A DNA stretch of 64,000 bases from Amnibacterium setariae (GCF_003581425.1 NZ_QXTG01000001.1:1488001-1552000); one strand, 5' to 3'. Positions 46,432 through 57,032 are shown, numbered from the stretch's first letter. Notes: a model not told the origin generated them from the letters alone. Translations and numbers: made by a program.

Positions 46432-47236
46432 CCCGCCCGCGGGTCAGCAGGAGCGCCGGCACCCAGACCGCGGCCAGCCAGCAGGCGAGCGCGAGCAGCG
46501 CCGCCCACAGGGCTACGGAGGCCTCGCCGGGCCGGGTGAAGAGCACGCCGCCCGCGTTCGACAGCAGGTACTCGTTCGCGCGGCCGACCCACTCGGCCCG
46601 CAGGGCGACCGCCAGCAGCTGGAGGACGACCGGCGCGACGAAGAGCACCGCGGAGAGGATCGTGATCCCCGCCGCCGAGGACCGCACGAGCGCGCCGAGC
46701 CCGACCGAGAAGGCGCCGATCACCGCAAGGTAGACGGCGCCGCCGACCAGCACGCCGACCGCCTCACCGTCGAGCGGGACGCCGACCCCCTTGCCGGCGA
46801 AGAGCCCCGCGATGACGCCGAAGCCGCCGAAGGTCACGACGAGGCCGACCACGAAGGACCACGCGGCCACCACCGCCCCCTTGGCCACGAGCGCCGGCCA
46901 GCGCCGGGGCACCGCGGTGTAGGAGGAGCGGATCTGCAGCGTCGCGTACTCGCCGCCGATCGCGAGCACGCCGAGGACGCCGACGACGAGCGCGACGAAG
47001 CCGAGCCCGACCGTCGAACCGAGCAGCGCGGAGGCCGTCGCGGATCCCGGGTCCGGGTCGACCGCCGCGCCGAACAGCAGGGCGATCGCCGCGGCGATCA
47101 GCAGAGCCACCGCCGTGGTCCAGAAGGTGCTGCGGACAGTCACGAGCTTCAGCCACTCGGACCGCAGGACGTGGAGCGCGGTCACGCCGGCGGTCCCGGC
47201 CGAGCCGGCGGGTCGGGTCGCGGGAACGGCGGTCAT
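46424..47236 (-). CDS. ABC transporter permease (ABC-2 type)
   Basis: A 270-aa membrane protein with six predicted helices and a short cytoplasmic N-terminus (LRSEWLKLVTVRS), the usual start of ABC-2 permeases associated with antibiotic or lantibiotic efflux. Its ATG overlaps the ATPase stop (ATGA), so the two form a half-transporter pair. Cargo unknown. Confidence 0.9.
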   Translation of the reverse strand: MTAVPATRPAGSAGTAGVTALHVLRSEWLKLVTVRSTFWTTAVALLIAAAIALLFGAAVDPDPGSATASALLGSTVGLGFVALVVGVLGVLAIGGEYATLQIRSSYTAVPRRWPALVAKGAVVAAWSFVVGLVVTFGGFGVIAGLFAGKGVGVPLDGEAVGVLVGGAVYLAVIGAFSVGLGALVRSSAAGITILSAVLFVAPVVLQLLAVALRAEWVGRANEYLLSNAGGVLFTRPGEASVALWAALLALACWLAAVWVPALLLTRGRDV

Positions 47237-48165
47237 GCCGGGGTCCTCTCGGTGTCGACGCCGGTCGGCGCGCTGCGGTACTCGACGTCGTCCGCGGTCA
47301 TGGCCATGTAGACCTCCTCGAGCGAGGAGCCGACGGTGGTGAGCTCGTGGAGGGCGATGCCCGAAGCCGCGGCGAGGTCGCCGACGGCGGCCGCGTCGAG
47401 CCCGGAGACGTCGAACCGGCCGTCGCCGGTCGGCGCGGTCGTCGCACCGCGGGCCGCGAGCAGCGCGGCGAGCTCGGTCGCGCGCGGCGACGCGACGGTC
47501 ACCTTCGACCCGCCGCCGGCGATCAGGTCGCCGATCGGCATGTCGGCGAGCACCCGGCCGCGCCCGAGCACGATCACGTGGTCGGCGGTCTGCGCCATCT
47601 CGCTCATCAGGTGCGAGGAGAGCAGGACCGTGCGGCCCTCGGCGGCGAGCTCGCGGACGAAGGTGCGCACCCAGCGGACGCCGTCCGGGTCGAGCCCGTT
47701 CACCGGCTCGTCGAGGATCAGCGTGGCGGGGTCCCCGAGCAGGGCGGCCGCGATGCCGAGGCGCTGGCCCATGCCGAGCGAGAAGCCGCCGACGCGCTTG
47801 CCCGCGACCTCGTGGAGGCCGGCGAGGTCGATGACCTCCTGCACCCGGCGGTCCGGGATGCCGTGCGTCGCCGCGAGGACCCGGAGGTGGTTGCGGGCGC
47901 TGCGGCCGCGGTGCGCCGCCTTCGCCTCGAGCAGGGCGCCGACCTCGTGCAGCGGCGCCCGGTGCTCGCGGTAGCGCCGGCCGTTCACGGTCACGGAGCC
48001 CGCCGTGGGCGCGTCGAGACCGACGATCATGCGCATCGTCGTGGACTTGCCGGCGCCGTTCGGACCGAGGAACCCGGTGACCAGGCCGGGCCTCACCTCG
48101 AAGTCGATCCCCGCCACCGCGGTCTTCGCGCCGTAGCGCTTCACCAGCCCCGTCGCCTCGATCAC
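47233..48165 (-). CDS. ABC transporter ATP-binding protein
   Basis: A 310-aa ATPase. Walker A GPNGAGKST (34-42), signature VGGFSLGMGQRLGIA, Walker B LILDEPVNGLD and the H-loop SSHLMSE are all present. The C-terminal about 80 residues form the DUF4162-like extension of the drug-efflux subgroup. First gene of the three-gene operon with the permease and phosphatase. Confidence 0.94.
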   Translation of the reverse strand: MIEATGLVKRYGAKTAVAGIDFEVRPGLVTGFLGPNGAGKSTTMRMIVGLDAPTAGSVTVNGRRYREHRAPLHEVGALLEAKAAHRGRSARNHLRVLAATHGIPDRRVQEVIDLAGLHEVAGKRVGGFSLGMGQRLGIAAALLGDPATLILDEPVNGLDPDGVRWVRTFVRELAAEGRTVLLSSHLMSEMAQTADHVIVLGRGRVLADMPIGDLIAGGGSKVTVASPRATELAALLAARGATTAPTGDGRFDVSGLDAAAVGDLAAASGIALHELTTVGSSLEEVYMAMTADDVEYRSAPTGVDTERTPA

Positions 48166-48248
48166 GGCCGCTCCTCCCGCGCCGCGACGAGCGGCGCGGG
48201 TCCACCGTACGGAGGCGGCGCGGTCGCCCGCAGGCTCCTGCCCCCGAT

Positions 48249-48292
48249 CTCCTCCGTGCGGAGGAGGCCCGGCGGCGCGGTCTAGACCGCGC
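48249..48292 (-). terminator. lexA terminator region with two palindromes
   Basis: GCGCGGTCT-AGACCGCGC (48275-48292) is a perfect palindrome over the lexA stop codon (48282-48284), and CTCCTCCG-TG-CGGAGGAG (48249-48266) follows on the minus strand. Either could end lexA transcription. Confidence 0.6.
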
Positions 48293-48962
48293 GGAGGATC
48301 GCGACGACCTTGCCGAGCACGACGGCCTCGTCGCCGAGGATCGGCTCGAAGGCCGTGTTGCGCGGCAGCAGCCAGGTGTGTCCGTCGCGCTGCCGGAACA
48401 CCTTCACCGTCGCCTCGCCGTCGAGCATGGCCGCGACGATGTCGCCGTTCTCAGCGGTCTGCTGCGACCGCACGACGACCCAGTCGCCGTCGCAGATGGC
48501 GGCGTCGATCATCGACTCGCCGACGACCTTGAGCATGAACAGGTCGCCCTTGCCGACGAGCTGGCGCGGGAGCGGGAAGACCTCGTCGACCTGCTGCTCC
48601 GCGGTGATCGGGATGCCCGCGGCGATGCGCCCGACGAGCGGCACCATCGCGGCGTCGCCGACCGGGATCGAGGGCGCGTCGTGCTCCACGGTCGACGAGG
48701 TCGGGACCGGGATCACGACCTCGAGCGCGCGGGGGCGCTTCGGGTCGCGCCGCAGGTAGCCGGAGAGCTCGAGCTGCTTGAGCTGGTGCGTCACGCTCGA
48801 GAGCGAGGCGAGGCCGACGGCGTCGCCGATCTCGCGCATGCTCGGCGGGTAGCCGCGGGAGGCCACCGAGTTCTGAATGACCTCGAGGATCGCGTGCTGC
48901 TTGGGCGACAGCGAGGTGCGGCGCCGGGTGCGCGGCTTCGCCTCGGTCTGCTCGTCGGTCAT
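48282..48962 (-). CDS. lexA: SOS repressor LexA
   Basis: A 226-aa repressor. The winged-HTH N-terminus ([37 protein letters not shown]) and peptidase domain with scissile A115-G116, S150 (VGESM) and the Lys in TVKVFR are present, so self-cleavage should work. GGAGG lies 4 nt before the ATG. Divergent from the LysM gene across a region rich in GTTCGAA motifs. Confidence 0.97.
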   Translation of the reverse strand: MTDEQTEAKPRTRRRTSLSPKQHAILEVIQNSVASRGYPPSMREIGDAVGLASLSSVTHQLKQLELSGYLRRDPKRPRALEVVIPVPTSSTVEHDAPSIPVGDAAMVPLVGRIAAGIPITAEQQVDEVFPLPRQLVGKGDLFMLKVVGESMIDAAICDGDWVVVRSQQTAENGDIVAAMLDGEATVKVFRQRDGHTWLLPRNTAFEPILGDEAVVLGKVVAILRAV

Positions 48963-49040
48963 CGGTCCTCCAGATCGGCCGGGGTCCCGCGGTCCTCGCC
49001 GGGAAGTCACACCCATGTTATTCGCGAGCGGCCGCGTGAT

Positions 49041-49056
49041 GCAAACACCTGTTCGA
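49041..49056. promoter_or_regulatory. SOS-like box near lexA
   Basis: GCAAACACCTGTTCGA matches TCGAACACNTGTTCGA-type sites at about 14 of 16 positions and lies 79 bp before the lexA ATG. Probable autoregulatory LexA site. Confidence 0.65.
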
Positions 49057-49083
49057 GCACTCGTGGACCGCTGTCGGTGCCCC

Positions 49084-49130
49084 GTTCGAAGATCTGCTTG
49101 CCGGTTCGAACAGTCGAAGGTACGTTCGAA
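49084..49130. promoter_or_regulatory. Triple GTTCGAA array with SOS box, LysM promoter
   Basis: GTTCGAA occurs at 49084, 49104 and 49124, exactly 20 bp apart. The last is part of TCGAAGGTACGTTCGA (49114-49129), a one-mismatch SOS box 30 bp before the LysM gene start. The even spacing puts all copies on one DNA face. Confidence 0.65.
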
Positions 49131-49158
49131 CGGACGGCGGATGCGGGAGGGGAACGCG

Positions 49159-49692
49159 ATGTTCACGGTGCAGGACGACTGGATCGAGTACGAGACCACG
49201 CCGGTGCCGGCGCGCCGCGTCGCCGTCCGGGGCGGGGCGGCCTGCGCGCAGCGGGTGCCGGTGGTGCGCGAGCAGCGCACCGCTCCGGCGCCGCTGCGCG
49301 CCGGTCTCCGTCCCGCCGACGTCCGACCCGCGGTGGCCGGCACCCGGTCCGCCGCCGCTGCGGCGCGTCCGGCCGCGACGGCCTCCCGTCCGACGCGGCT
49401 GCGGCTCACGCGACGCGGTCGGGTCGTGCTGGTGGTGCTCCCCGCGCTCCTCGCCCTGTCGGGCGCCCTGCTCGCGGCGGCGCCGGGCACCGCGGAGGCC
49501 GCGCCCCGCACCGAGCCGCGCACCGCCGTGCGCACGGTCGTCGTGGGCACCGGGGACACCCTCTGGACCATCGCCGAGCGCGTCGCGCCGCACGCCGACC
49601 CCCGCGGCACCGTCGCCGCGCTCGAGCGCGCGAACGGGCTCGACGGGGCCGTGATCCAGGCCGGCGAGGTGCTCGTCCTCCCCGCAGGCTGA
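49159..49692 (+). CDS. LysM-domain membrane protein, candidate SOS-induced division inhibitor
   Basis: A 177-aa protein: a basic/Ala-rich cytoplasmic region (1-87), one membrane helix (88-108) and an outside LysM domain (127-176, [13 protein letters not shown] ... AGEVLVLP). The ATG at 49159 has GGGAGGGG 6 nt upstream. Location (divergent from lexA, SOS box) and architecture match the YneA/Rv2719c class, which delays septation after DNA damage. That role is inferred; the sequence shows only domain, topology and SOS-like control. Confidence 0.82.
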   Translation: MFTVQDDWIEYETTPVPARRVAVRGGAACAQRVPVVREQRTAPAPLRAGLRPADVRPAVAGTRSAAAAARPAATASRPTRLRLTRRGRVVLVVLPALLALSGALLAAAPGTAEAAPRTEPRTAVRTVVVGTGDTLWTIAERVAPHADPRGTVAALERANGLDGAVIQAGEVLVLPAG

Positions 49693-49732
49693 CCCCGGGA
49701 GCCCGCCGGGCGTCGTCTGCGAGAATCGGGGG

Positions 49733-50821
49733 GTGACCTCGTTCGCGGACCTCCCGCTGCGCGCCGACCTCGTGGGTCGGAGCCCGTACGGAGCCCCCCA
49801 GCTGCACGTGCCCGTGACGCTGAACGTGAACGAGAACACGCATCCGGTGCCGGACGAGGTCCGCGCCGACATCCTGCGCCGGGTCGGCGCCGCGCTCGAC
49901 GAGGTCAACCGGTACCCGGACCGCGAGTTCACCGCGCTCCGAGAGGCGCTCGCGCGGTACCTGGGCCACGACCTGAGCCCGGCGCAGCTGTGGGCCGCGA
50001 ACGGCTCCAACGAGGTGCTCCAGCAGGTGTTCCAGGCCTTCGGCGGCCCCGGCCGGACCCTCCTCACGTTCCCGCCGACGTACTCGATGTACCCGAACTA
50101 CGCGCTCACGACGGGCACGGCGGTCGTGGAGGGGCGACGCGACGACGACTTCCGCCTGTCGCCCGAGACCGTCGTGGCGGAGATCGAGCGCACCCGGCCC
50201 GACCTCGTCGTGCTGGCCGCGCCGAACAACCCGACCGGCACGCCGGTCGGGCTCGACGCCGTCCGCGCCGCCTACGACGCGTTCGAGGGCGTGCTCGTGG
50301 TCGACGAGGCCTACGGGGAGTTCATGCCCGCCGACGCGCCGAGCGCCCTGACGCTGCTGCCCGGGCGGCCGCGCCTCGCGGTCTCCCGCACCATGAGCAA
50401 GGCCTTCGCCTTCGCCGGCGCCCGCCTCGGCTACCTGGCGGCGGACCCCGCGTTCATCGACGCGCTCCGGCTCGTCCGGCTGCCGTACCACCTGTCCTCG
50501 CTCACGCAGGCGGCTGCGCTCGGCGCGCTCGACCACGCCCCGCTCATGCTGCGGATGGTCGACGAGATCCGCACGCAGCGCGACCGCACCGCTGCCGGCC
50601 TCGAGGCGCTCGGCTACCGCGTCTGGCCGAGCTGGACGAACTTCCTGCTCTTCGGCGGCGTCGAGGATCCGCGCGCCCTCTGGCAGGGGCTGCTCGACCG
50701 CGGCGTCCTGATCCGCGACCTGGCCATCCCCGGCGCGCTCCGCGTGAGCGCCGGCACCGCGGAGGAGACCGACCTGTTCCTCGACGCCATGACCAGCCTG
50801 ACCCCGGTGGGCGCGCGATGA
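49733..50821 (+). CDS. hisC: Histidinol-phosphate aminotransferase
   Basis: A 362-aa PLP-dependent class I/II aminotransferase of histidine synthesis. [10 protein letters not shown] near the N-terminus, [17 protein letters not shown], and the Schiff-base Lys in [17 protein letters not shown] are intact. GAGAAT (49721-49726) ends 6 nt before the GTG start. First gene of a five-gene overlapping operon. Confidence 0.96.
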   Translation: MTSFADLPLRADLVGRSPYGAPQLHVPVTLNVNENTHPVPDEVRADILRRVGAALDEVNRYPDREFTALREALARYLGHDLSPAQLWAANGSNEVLQQVFQAFGGPGRTLLTFPPTYSMYPNYALTTGTAVVEGRRDDDFRLSPETVVAEIERTRPDLVVLAAPNNPTGTPVGLDAVRAAYDAFEGVLVVDEAYGEFMPADAPSALTLLPGRPRLAVSRTMSKAFAFAGARLGYLAADPAFIDALRLVRLPYHLSSLTQAAALGALDHAPLMLRMVDEIRTQRDRTAAGLEALGYRVWPSWTNFLLFGGVEDPRALWQGLLDRGVLIRDLAIPGALRVSAGTAEETDLFLDAMTSLTPVGAR

Positions 50822-51417
50822 GCCGCACCGCGTCCCGCTCCCGGGCCACCTCCGAGTCCTCGATCGAGCTCTCGCTCGACCTCGACGGCACCGGCGCCTC
50901 GACGATCCGCACCTCGGTGCCGTTCCTCGACCACCTGCTCACCGCCTTCGCGAAGCACTCGCTCACCGACCTCGTCGTGACGGCGAGCGGCGACACCGAC
51001 ATCGACGTGCACCACACGGCCGAGGACGTCGGCATCGTGCTCGGCGACGCGATCCGGGAGGCGCTCGGCGACAAGCGCGGCATCGCCCGCTTCGGCGACG
51101 CGACCGTGCCGCTCGACGAGGCGCTCACCCGCGCCGTGGTCGACCTGTCCGGGCGCCCCTACCTCGTGCACGGCGGCGAGCCCGCCGGCTTCGAGCTCCA
51201 CCTGATCGGCGGCCACTTCACCGGCTCGATGGTCCGGCACGTGTTCGAGGCGATCGTGCTGAACGCGCGGATGACCGCCCACGTCGACGTGCTCGCCGGC
51301 CGCGATCCGCACCACATCGCGGAGAGCGAGTTCAAGGCGTTCGCGCGCGCCTTCCGCGCTGCGAAGGCGCCGGACCCGCAGGTCGCGGGCGTCCCGTCGA
51401 CGAAGGGCGCGCTGTGA
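50818..51417 (+). CDS. hisB: Imidazoleglycerol-phosphate dehydratase
   Basis: A 199-aa Mn-dependent dehydratase. Metal-binding HHTAED and [14 protein letters not shown], plus FLDHLL near the start, are present. Single-domain form as in actinobacteria (no phosphatase domain). ATGA overlap with hisC and GTGA overlap with hisH. Confidence 0.96.
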   Translation: MSRTASRSRATSESSIELSLDLDGTGASTIRTSVPFLDHLLTAFAKHSLTDLVVTASGDTDIDVHHTAEDVGIVLGDAIREALGDKRGIARFGDATVPLDEALTRAVVDLSGRPYLVHGGEPAGFELHLIGGHFTGSMVRHVFEAIVLNARMTAHVDVLAGRDPHHIAESEFKAFARAFRAAKAPDPQVAGVPSTKGAL

Positions 51418-52049
51418 CCGCGCGACCGCGCGTCACGGTGTTCGACTACGGCAGCGGCAACGTCCACTCCGCGGTCAAGGCGCTCGAGGCCGCCGGAGCG
51501 GACGTCCGCCTGACCGCCGATCGCGCGGCCGTGATGGAGGCCGACGGCCTGTACGTGCCGGGCGTCGGCGCCTTCGCCTCCGTCATGAGCGGGCTCGAGG
51601 CGGAGCGGGGGCCCGAGCTGATCGGCCGCCGCCTCGCGGGCGGGCGGCCGGTCCTCGGCGTCTGCGTCGGGCTCCAGGTGCTGTTCGACCGCGGCGTCGA
51701 GGGCGGCGTCACGACGGAGGGCATGGGGGAGTGGCCCGGCACCGTCGAGCGCCTCGACGCCCCCGTCCTCCCGCACATGGGCTGGGACCTCGTCCGCGCA
51801 CCGGAGGCGTCGCGGCTCTTCGCGGGGATCCGCGACGAGCGGTTCTACTTCGTGCACTCCTACGGGGTGCGCGAGTGGACCATGGAGCCCCACGCCCGAC
51901 TCGCCGCGCCGATGGTGACGTGGGGCGAGCACGGCGGGCCGTTCGTCGCGGCCGTCGAGAACGGCCCGCTCGCCGCGACCCAGTTCCACCCCGAGAAGTC
52001 CGGCGCCGCCGGGCTGCGACTCCTCACCAACTGGCTGGAGACCCTGTGA
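51414..52049 (+). CDS. hisH: Imidazole glycerol phosphate synthase glutaminase subunit
   Basis: A 211-aa class I glutamine amidotransferase. Catalytic Cys in [11 protein letters not shown] and His-Glu in [10 protein letters not shown] complete the triad; PGVGAF is the oxyanion-loop region. It pairs with HisF, which is not in this window. Overlaps both neighbours by 4 bp. Confidence 0.96.
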   Translation: MTARPRVTVFDYGSGNVHSAVKALEAAGADVRLTADRAAVMEADGLYVPGVGAFASVMSGLEAERGPELIGRRLAGGRPVLGVCVGLQVLFDRGVEGGVTTEGMGEWPGTVERLDAPVLPHMGWDLVRAPEASRLFAGIRDERFYFVHSYGVREWTMEPHARLAAPMVTWGEHGGPFVAAVENGPLAATQFHPEKSGAAGLRLLTNWLETL

Positions 52050-52798
52050 GCCTGCCCGACCCGACGCTCGCGCGTCCGCTCGTCCTGCTGCCCGCCGTCG
52101 ACGTCGCGGGCGGCCAGGCCGTCCGCCTCGTGCAGGGGGAGGCCGGCAGCGAGACCGGGTACGGCGACCCGATCGCCGCCGCGCGGGACTGGGCGGACCA
52201 GGGCGCGTCGTGGATCCACCTCGTGGACCTCGACGCCGCGTTCGGCCGCGGCAGCAACCTCGAGGTGATCCAGGCCGCGATCGACCGGGTGCCGGACGTG
52301 CGCGTCGAGCTGTCGGGCGGCATCCGCGACGACGCGAGCCTCGAGGCCGCGCTCGGCACCGGCGCGCAGCGGGTGAACATCGGCACCGCGGCGCTCGAGG
52401 ACCCGGCGTGGACCGAGCGGATCATCGGCCTGTACGGCGACCGCATCGCGGTCGGCCTCGACGTGCGCGGCACGACCCTCGCCGCCCGCGGCTGGACCCG
52501 GGAGGGCGGCGACCTGTGGGAGGTGCTGGACCGGCTCGAGCACGCCGGCTGCGCCCGGTACGTCGTCACCGACGTCACGAAGGACGGCACCCTCGCCGGC
52601 CCGAACCTCGAGCTGCTCGGCGAGGTGCTCGAGCGCACCGGGAAGCCGGTCGTCGCCTCCGGCGGCATCTCCTCCCTCGAGGACCTGCAGCGGCTCCGAT
52701 CCCTCACCGACCGCGGCCTGGAGGGCGCGATCGTCGGCAAGGCGCTCTACGCGGGCGCGTTCACGCTGACCGAGGCGCTCGCCGTCGCGACGCTGTGA
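52046..52798 (+). CDS. priA: PriA/HisA phosphoribosyl isomerase
   Basis: A 250-aa TIM-barrel isomerase. In actinobacteria this HisA homologue also acts as Trp[20 protein letters not shown] (catalytic Asp in the first strand), [24 protein letters not shown] (second catalytic Asp) and SGGISS are the family blocks. The Arg in GGIRDD fits bifunctional PriA. No trpF is in view, so bifunctionality is inferred. Confidence 0.94.
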   Translation: MSLPDPTLARPLVLLPAVDVAGGQAVRLVQGEAGSETGYGDPIAAARDWADQGASWIHLVDLDAAFGRGSNLEVIQAAIDRVPDVRVELSGGIRDDASLEAALGTGAQRVNIGTAALEDPAWTERIIGLYGDRIAVGLDVRGTTLAARGWTREGGDLWEVLDRLEHAGCARYVVTDVTKDGTLAGPNLELLGEVLERTGKPVVASGGISSLEDLQRLRSLTDRGLEGAIVGKALYAGAFTLTEALAVATL

Positions 52799-53556
52799 AC
52801 CCGTCGGACTCGGCCGGTCGCCCCTGGGCCGGGCGGTCCTTCGAGGCGGCCCCGTCCCCGTGGTCGGGCGACGACGGCACCGCGCCCGCCGCCTACGCGG
52901 CGGCGCTCGCGGCCTTTCGGCGCGGCGAGACCGGACCGGAGGCGGTCGTCGACGCCCTGCGCGACGTCCGGCTGCTCGTGCCGCTGCTCGCGGAGGTCGG
53001 GGAGACCGGGACGAGCGACTCGGGGCTCGTCCACGACAAGCGGGCGGAGCTCGCGCTCGTGACGGTCGCCGGACCGGACGGCCGCCGGGTGCTGCCCGCG
53101 TTCTCCTCCGCCGCCGCGATGAGCGCCTGGAACCCGGCCGCGCGGCCCGTGCCCGCGCCCGCCCGGCAGGTGGCGCTCGGTGCCGCGGGCGACGGCACCG
53201 AGCTGGTCGTGATCGACCCCTCGACCGACCGGTTCGGGCTGCGCCGCGGCACGCTCGAGGCGCTGGCGCGGGACCTGCCGTGGACCGCGCCCTGGAACGA
53301 CCCCGAGGTGGCTCGCGCGATCCGGCGCGCGGTCGCCGACGAGCCCGCGGTCACGACCGCGCGGGTCGGCACGGACGACCCGGGCTCGTCGCTCGACGGC
53401 GCCGAGGTCCTCGTCGTGATCGTCCTCCACGAGACGCTGGACCGGCAGCAGGTCGCCGAGCTGATGGCGCGCGTGCAGCGCCGGTGGACGGAGGACCCGG
53501 TGGTCCGGTCCCGGGTCGACTCGATGACCGTCCGGCTCGAGGCCGCCTTCTGCTGA
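52795..53556 (+). CDS. SseB N-terminal-domain protein
   Basis: A 253-aa soluble protein with an SseB-like domain ([59 protein letters not shown]). It is the last gene of the his operon by GTGA overlap, as often seen in this family in Microbacteriaceae-type genomes. The function of SseB-like proteins here is unknown. Confidence 0.88.
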   Translation: MNPSDSAGRPWAGRSFEAAPSPWSGDDGTAPAAYAAALAAFRRGETGPEAVVDALRDVRLLVPLLAEVGETGTSDSGLVHDKRAELALVTVAGPDGRRVLPAFSSAAAMSAWNPAARPVPAPARQVALGAAGDGTELVVIDPSTDRFGLRRGTLEALARDLPWTAPWNDPEVARAIRRAVADEPAVTTARVGTDDPGSSLDGAEVLVVIVLHETLDRQQVAELMARVQRRWTEDPVVRSRVDSMTVRLEAAFC

Positions 53557-53565
53557 CCCGCCGAT

Positions 53566-53618
53566 TCCGTTTTGAAGGAGTTCTCGCGCTCGCGCTCGAA
53601 GAACTCCTTCAAAACGGA
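53566..53618. repeat. 19-bp palindrome, copy 1 (terminator-like)
   Basis: Arms 53566-53584 (TCCGTTTTGAAGGAGTTCT) and 53600-53618 are perfectly complementary with a 15-nt loop. It sits between the converging SseB and DUF559 genes. A near-identical copy is at 54616-54668. Confidence 0.85.
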
Positions 53619-53620
53619 GA

Positions 53621-54520
53621 TCAGGCGCTGAGCTCGGCCTCGATCTCGTCCAGCACGGCCTCCAGCTCGTGGAGGATCCGTCGGGACGAGAACCGGATGA
53701 CGCGGTAGCCGAGGCGGCGCAGGAAGGCGTCCCGGATCCGATCCGCCTCCGGGTCGTGCCAGGCCTCGCCGTCCGCCTCCACGATCAGCTTCCCGGGCAG
53801 CAGGAAGTCGACCCGGTGCACCGGGTCCGGCGCGAACTGCAGGTCGACGATCGGGATGCCCCGACGCCGCATGCCGAGCCGGAGGAGCGTCTCGAGCACG
53901 CTCTCCGAGCTCGGGTCGACGAGCTCCAGCGCCGCGTGCAGCCGTTTCGGCACGAGCTCGCGGAAGCGCGTCCAGTCATCGTCCGAGAGGAGCGGCTCGC
54001 CGTCGCGCGGACGGTGCCGAGCCGCGTCGAGCGCGGCGATCCACCAGTCCTCCGGGACGCAGCCCGCGAGCTCGAGCAGGGCTTCGACGAGGCCCACCCG
54101 CCACCCCGGCCGCGCGCCCGGTCCGTCCGCCCAGTGCAGCACGACCTCGCGGTCCTCGCCGGGGACGACGTAGTGCCGCTTGTTCCGGTGGTGGCGACGC
54201 CGAGCGCTGTTGCCGGGCACCCGGACGTGGATGCGGCGCACGGGCGGGTTCGGGACCGGGAGGCCGAACGAGTCGACGGCCGAGACGCAGGTGAGGATGC
54301 CGCCGACCCGGACGGCGCACTTCGCCTCCCAGCCGAGGGCCGGGTCGACGTACCAGGCGTTCCGGGGACGTTCGAGGACGCCGCGTCCGGTCAGCGCACC
54401 GATCTGCTTGCCGGTCACGCCCGCGGCGAGCAGGGCGCTCGTCCGCACCACGCCGTCGTGCTGCTGCAGCACCGTCCGCACCAGCCCGTCGAGGGCCGCC
54501 CACTCCTGCTCCGTCGTCAC
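53621..54520 (-). CDS. AbiEi-antitoxin-like N-domain plus DUF559 (Vsr-type) nuclease-fold protein
   Basis: A 299-aa protein. The N-terminal about 90 residues resemble the AbiEi antitoxin HTH (GVVRTSALLAAGVTGKQIGALTGRG, quoted in part). The C-terminal DUF559 domain has the PD-(D/E)XK-like line HRVDFLLPGKLIVEADGEAWH, then RIRDAFLRRLGYRVIRFSS. Such proteins are common actinobacterial accessory genes; function unknown. It is flanked by two matching palindromes. No partner toxin gene is adjacent. Confidence 0.8.
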   Translation of the reverse strand: MTTEQEWAALDGLVRTVLQQHDGVVRTSALLAAGVTGKQIGALTGRGVLERPRNAWYVDPALGWEAKCAVRVGGILTCVSAVDSFGLPVPNPPVRRIHVRVPGNSARRRHHRNKRHYVVPGEDREVVLHWADGPGARPGWRVGLVEALLELAGCVPEDWWIAALDAARHRPRDGEPLLSDDDWTRFRELVPKRLHAALELVDPSSESVLETLLRLGMRRRGIPIVDLQFAPDPVHRVDFLLPGKLIVEADGEAWHDPEADRIRDAFLRRLGYRVIRFSSRRILHELEAVLDEIEAELSA

Positions 54521-54615
54521 GCGGGCATGGTGCCGCGGCGCGGAGGGCGCGCTCGAGTCGGGAACCCCCGATCGGGCGGATGCGCCCTGGGGAGGGGACG
54601 ATCCGCTCCCGCCAT

Positions 54616-54668
54616 TCCGTTCTGAAGGAGTTCTCGACCGCGAGGGCCGAGAACTCCTTCAAAACGGA
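54616..54668. repeat. 21-bp palindrome, copy 2 (terminator-like)
   Basis: Arms 54616-54636 and 54648-54668 pair at 20 of 21 positions. The outer sequence is the same as copy 1 except TTCTGAAGG for TTTTGAAGG, and the loop differs. It directly follows the MarR-MFS operon on the minus strand. Confidence 0.85.
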
Positions 54669-54675
54669 AGTCGGG

Positions 54676-55134
54676 TCAGGAGGCTCGGGTCGGGGCGGGC
54701 GTCGAGACGAGCAGGGCGTGCTCGAGCAGCGCGACCGCCCGCTCGACGGCGGCGAGGTCCTCGGGCGGGACCTCGTGGAGGATCGCCGCGACGCCCGCCG
54801 CCCGGGCGGCGCGCGCCTCGGCGAGGGCCGCCGTGCCCGGCTCCGTGAGCCGGATGAGCTGCGAGCGGCCGTCGTCCGGGTCCGCGGCCCGGCTGACGAG
54901 GCCGCGACCCTCGAGGTCCGCGATCAGGCGGGTCATCCCGGGCGCCGCGATGCCCTCGATCCGCGCAAGCTCGCCGGGCCGGACCTCGCCGACGCGGTCG
55001 ATGGACGCGAGCGCCGACAGCGCGACGTGGGTCAGCGCGTCGGCGGGCGGCCGGAGGCGGCGGTTGATGCTGCCGGCCACGAAGGCCAGCCGCTCCGCCA
55101 GCTCGCTCCGGCCGGCCGCGTCCGCCGTGCTCAC
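54676..55134 (-). CDS. MarR-family transcriptional regulator
   Basis: A 152-aa MarR protein: [37 protein letters not shown] and the wing [13 protein letters not shown]. The GTG start at 55134 overlaps the MFS stop (GTGA), so regulator and exporter are one operon and the MarR protein likely represses it. A candidate operator lies at 57033-57046. Confidence 0.9.
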   Translation of the reverse strand: MSTADAAGRSELAERLAFVAGSINRRLRPPADALTHVALSALASIDRVGEVRPGELARIEGIAAPGMTRLIADLEGRGLVSRAADPDDGRSQLIRLTEPGTAALAEARAARAAGVAAILHEVPPEDLAAVERAVALLEHALLVSTPAPTRAS

Positions 55135-56978
55135 CGGACCGCCCCGGCCTCGCCGCCGGCCGCCGCCTCGGCGCGGTCCGCGTGCTCCGCGTGCGCGACC
55201 GCCACGTGGTGGGCGAACGCGTCGTCCGCCTCCGCGAGCACGGCCTCGCCCCGCGCCTCGGCGGCGGAGGCCGCCGGGCGGTCGATCGTCGTGCGAGAGC
55301 CGCCCGCGAAGGTGGCGATCGCGCCGACGACGCTCATCGCCGCGGCGGCGATGAAGACGATGACGAGGCCGTCGTGGAACGGCCCGGCGATCAGGTTCGG
55401 GAAGAACTCCTTGCCGGTCAGGGCGGCGGAGTCGGCGGCGGGGAGCGCCTTCAGGATCCCCGTCGGGCCGAGCAGCGTCTCGATCGGGTTGTAGCCGAGG
55501 AACGCGGCGAACAGGCTGCCGACCGGCGGGATGTTCGCGATCTGGTCCGCGGCCTGCGCCGGCACCGAGTGCGAGGTGAGGCCCGACCGCAGCGCCTGCG
55601 GCAGGGAGCCCGCGAGTCCCGCGACCATCAGCGAGAAGAAGATGCCGATCGACAGCGACGAGCCCGCGTTCAGGACCGTGCCGGCCATGCCGGAGGCGGA
55701 ACCGCGCTGGTCCGCGGGCACGCTGCCCATGATCGTCGCGCGGTTCGGGGCGCCGAACATGCCGGACCCGACGCCGTTCAGGAAGGTGATGACCGCGAAC
55801 ACCCAGTAGGCGAAGTCGACGGGGATGAGCAGCAGCGCGACGAACGTGGCGGCGCTGAGCAGCAGGCCGGTCGTCGCGAGGCCGCGGGCGCCCCAGCGGT
55901 CGGAGAGGATGCCGGACACCGGGCCCGAGATGAGGAAGCCGACGGTGAGCGGCAGCAGGTAGATGCCGGCCCAGAGCGGGGTGTCCTCGTAGGCGAACCC
56001 GTGCAGCGGCAGCCAGATGCCCTGCAGCCAGATGATCAGCATGAACTGGAGCCCGCCGCGGCCCACCGCCGCGAGGATGCCGGCGAGGTTCGCCATCGCG
56101 AAGGGGCGGGAGCGGAACAGCCGCAGCTGGAACATCGGCGCGCGGCTGCGCAGCTCGACGCCGACGAAGACCGCGAGCAGCACGACGCCGCCGATGATGC
56201 TGCCGAGCACCCACGGGTTCAGCCAGCCGGTCGCGTCGTCGCCGTAGGGCTGGATGCCGTAGGTGATGCCGGTGAGCAGGGACGTCAGGCCGAGGAGGAA
56301 GAGCACGTTGCCCGGGATGTCGAGCGACCCCGGGTTGCGCTGGCCGACCTCGTGGAGCGACTTGAACGACCAGATCGTGCCGATGATGCCGAGCGGCACG
56401 GACACGATGAAGACCGCGCGCCAGTCGATCACGGCGAGGAGGCCGCCGAGGATCAGGCCGATGAAGGAGCCGGCGATCGCGGCGATCTGGTTGATGCCGA
56501 GCGCCATGCCGCGCCGCTCCGCCGGGAACGCGTCCGTCAGGATCGCGGTCGAGTTGGCGAACAGCATCGCGGCGCCGATGCCCTGGAACACGCGCCAGAG
56601 GATCAGCCAGAGCGCGCCGGCCCCCTCCATGAACGGGTCGAGGGAGAGCGCGATCGCGCCGATCGTGAAGAGCACGAAGCCGGCGTTGTAGATCTTCACG
56701 CGGCCGTACATGTCGCCGAGGCGGCCGAAGCCGACCACGAGCACCGCGGTGACGAGCATGAAGCCCATCAGCATCCACAGCAGGTAGCTCGTGTTGCCCG
56801 GGTCGAGCGCGTTCAGCTTGATCCCGTTGAAGATCGCGGGCAGCGAGATGAGGACGATCGACGAGTTGATCGTCGCCATCAGCATGCCGAGCGTCGTGTT
56901 GCTGAGGGCCACCCACTTGTAGTGCGGGTGGTCCTTGTCGAAGAGGGCCCTGCGGGGGGCCGGTGCGGTCGTGCTCAT
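55131..56978 (-). CDS. MFS transporter, DHA2-like 14-helix multidrug type
   Basis: A 615-aa exporter with 14 predicted helices. Motif [12 protein letters not shown] after helix 2, the helix-1 [12 protein letters not shown] segment and motif C-like [14 protein letters not shown] are visible. A polar C-terminal tail (from about 555) contains His- and Ala-rich stretches. Co-transcribed with the downstream MarR gene. Drug or metabolite unknown. Confidence 0.92.
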   Translation of the reverse strand: MSTTAPAPRRALFDKDHPHYKWVALSNTTLGMLMATINSSIVLISLPAIFNGIKLNALDPGNTSYLLWMLMGFMLVTAVLVVGFGRLGDMYGRVKIYNAGFVLFTIGAIALSLDPFMEGAGALWLILWRVFQGIGAAMLFANSTAILTDAFPAERRGMALGINQIAAIAGSFIGLILGGLLAVIDWRAVFIVSVPLGIIGTIWSFKSLHEVGQRNPGSLDIPGNVLFLLGLTSLLTGITYGIQPYGDDATGWLNPWVLGSIIGGVVLLAVFVGVELRSRAPMFQLRLFRSRPFAMANLAGILAAVGRGGLQFMLIIWLQGIWLPLHGFAYEDTPLWAGIYLLPLTVGFLISGPVSGILSDRWGARGLATTGLLLSAATFVALLLIPVDFAYWVFAVITFLNGVGSGMFGAPNRATIMGSVPADQRGSASGMAGTVLNAGSSLSIGIFFSLMVAGLAGSLPQALRSGLTSHSVPAQAADQIANIPPVGSLFAAFLGYNPIETLLGPTGILKALPAADSAALTGKEFFPNLIAGPFHDGLVIVFIAAAAMSVVGAIATFAGGSRTTIDRPAASAAEARGEAVLAEADDAFAHHVAVAHAEHADRAEAAAGGEAGAVR

Positions 56979-57032
56979 GGGGCTCCGGCGGTCGGTGACG
57001 AGGACCGGACGCCGTCGGCCGGACAGATTTGC

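Noticed and set aside
53621-54520. Type IV toxin-antitoxin locus
   Set aside because: The N-terminal part resembles AbiEi antitoxin, but there is no AbiEii-type toxin gene next to it; the fused C-terminal DUF559 domain points to a stand-alone protein.
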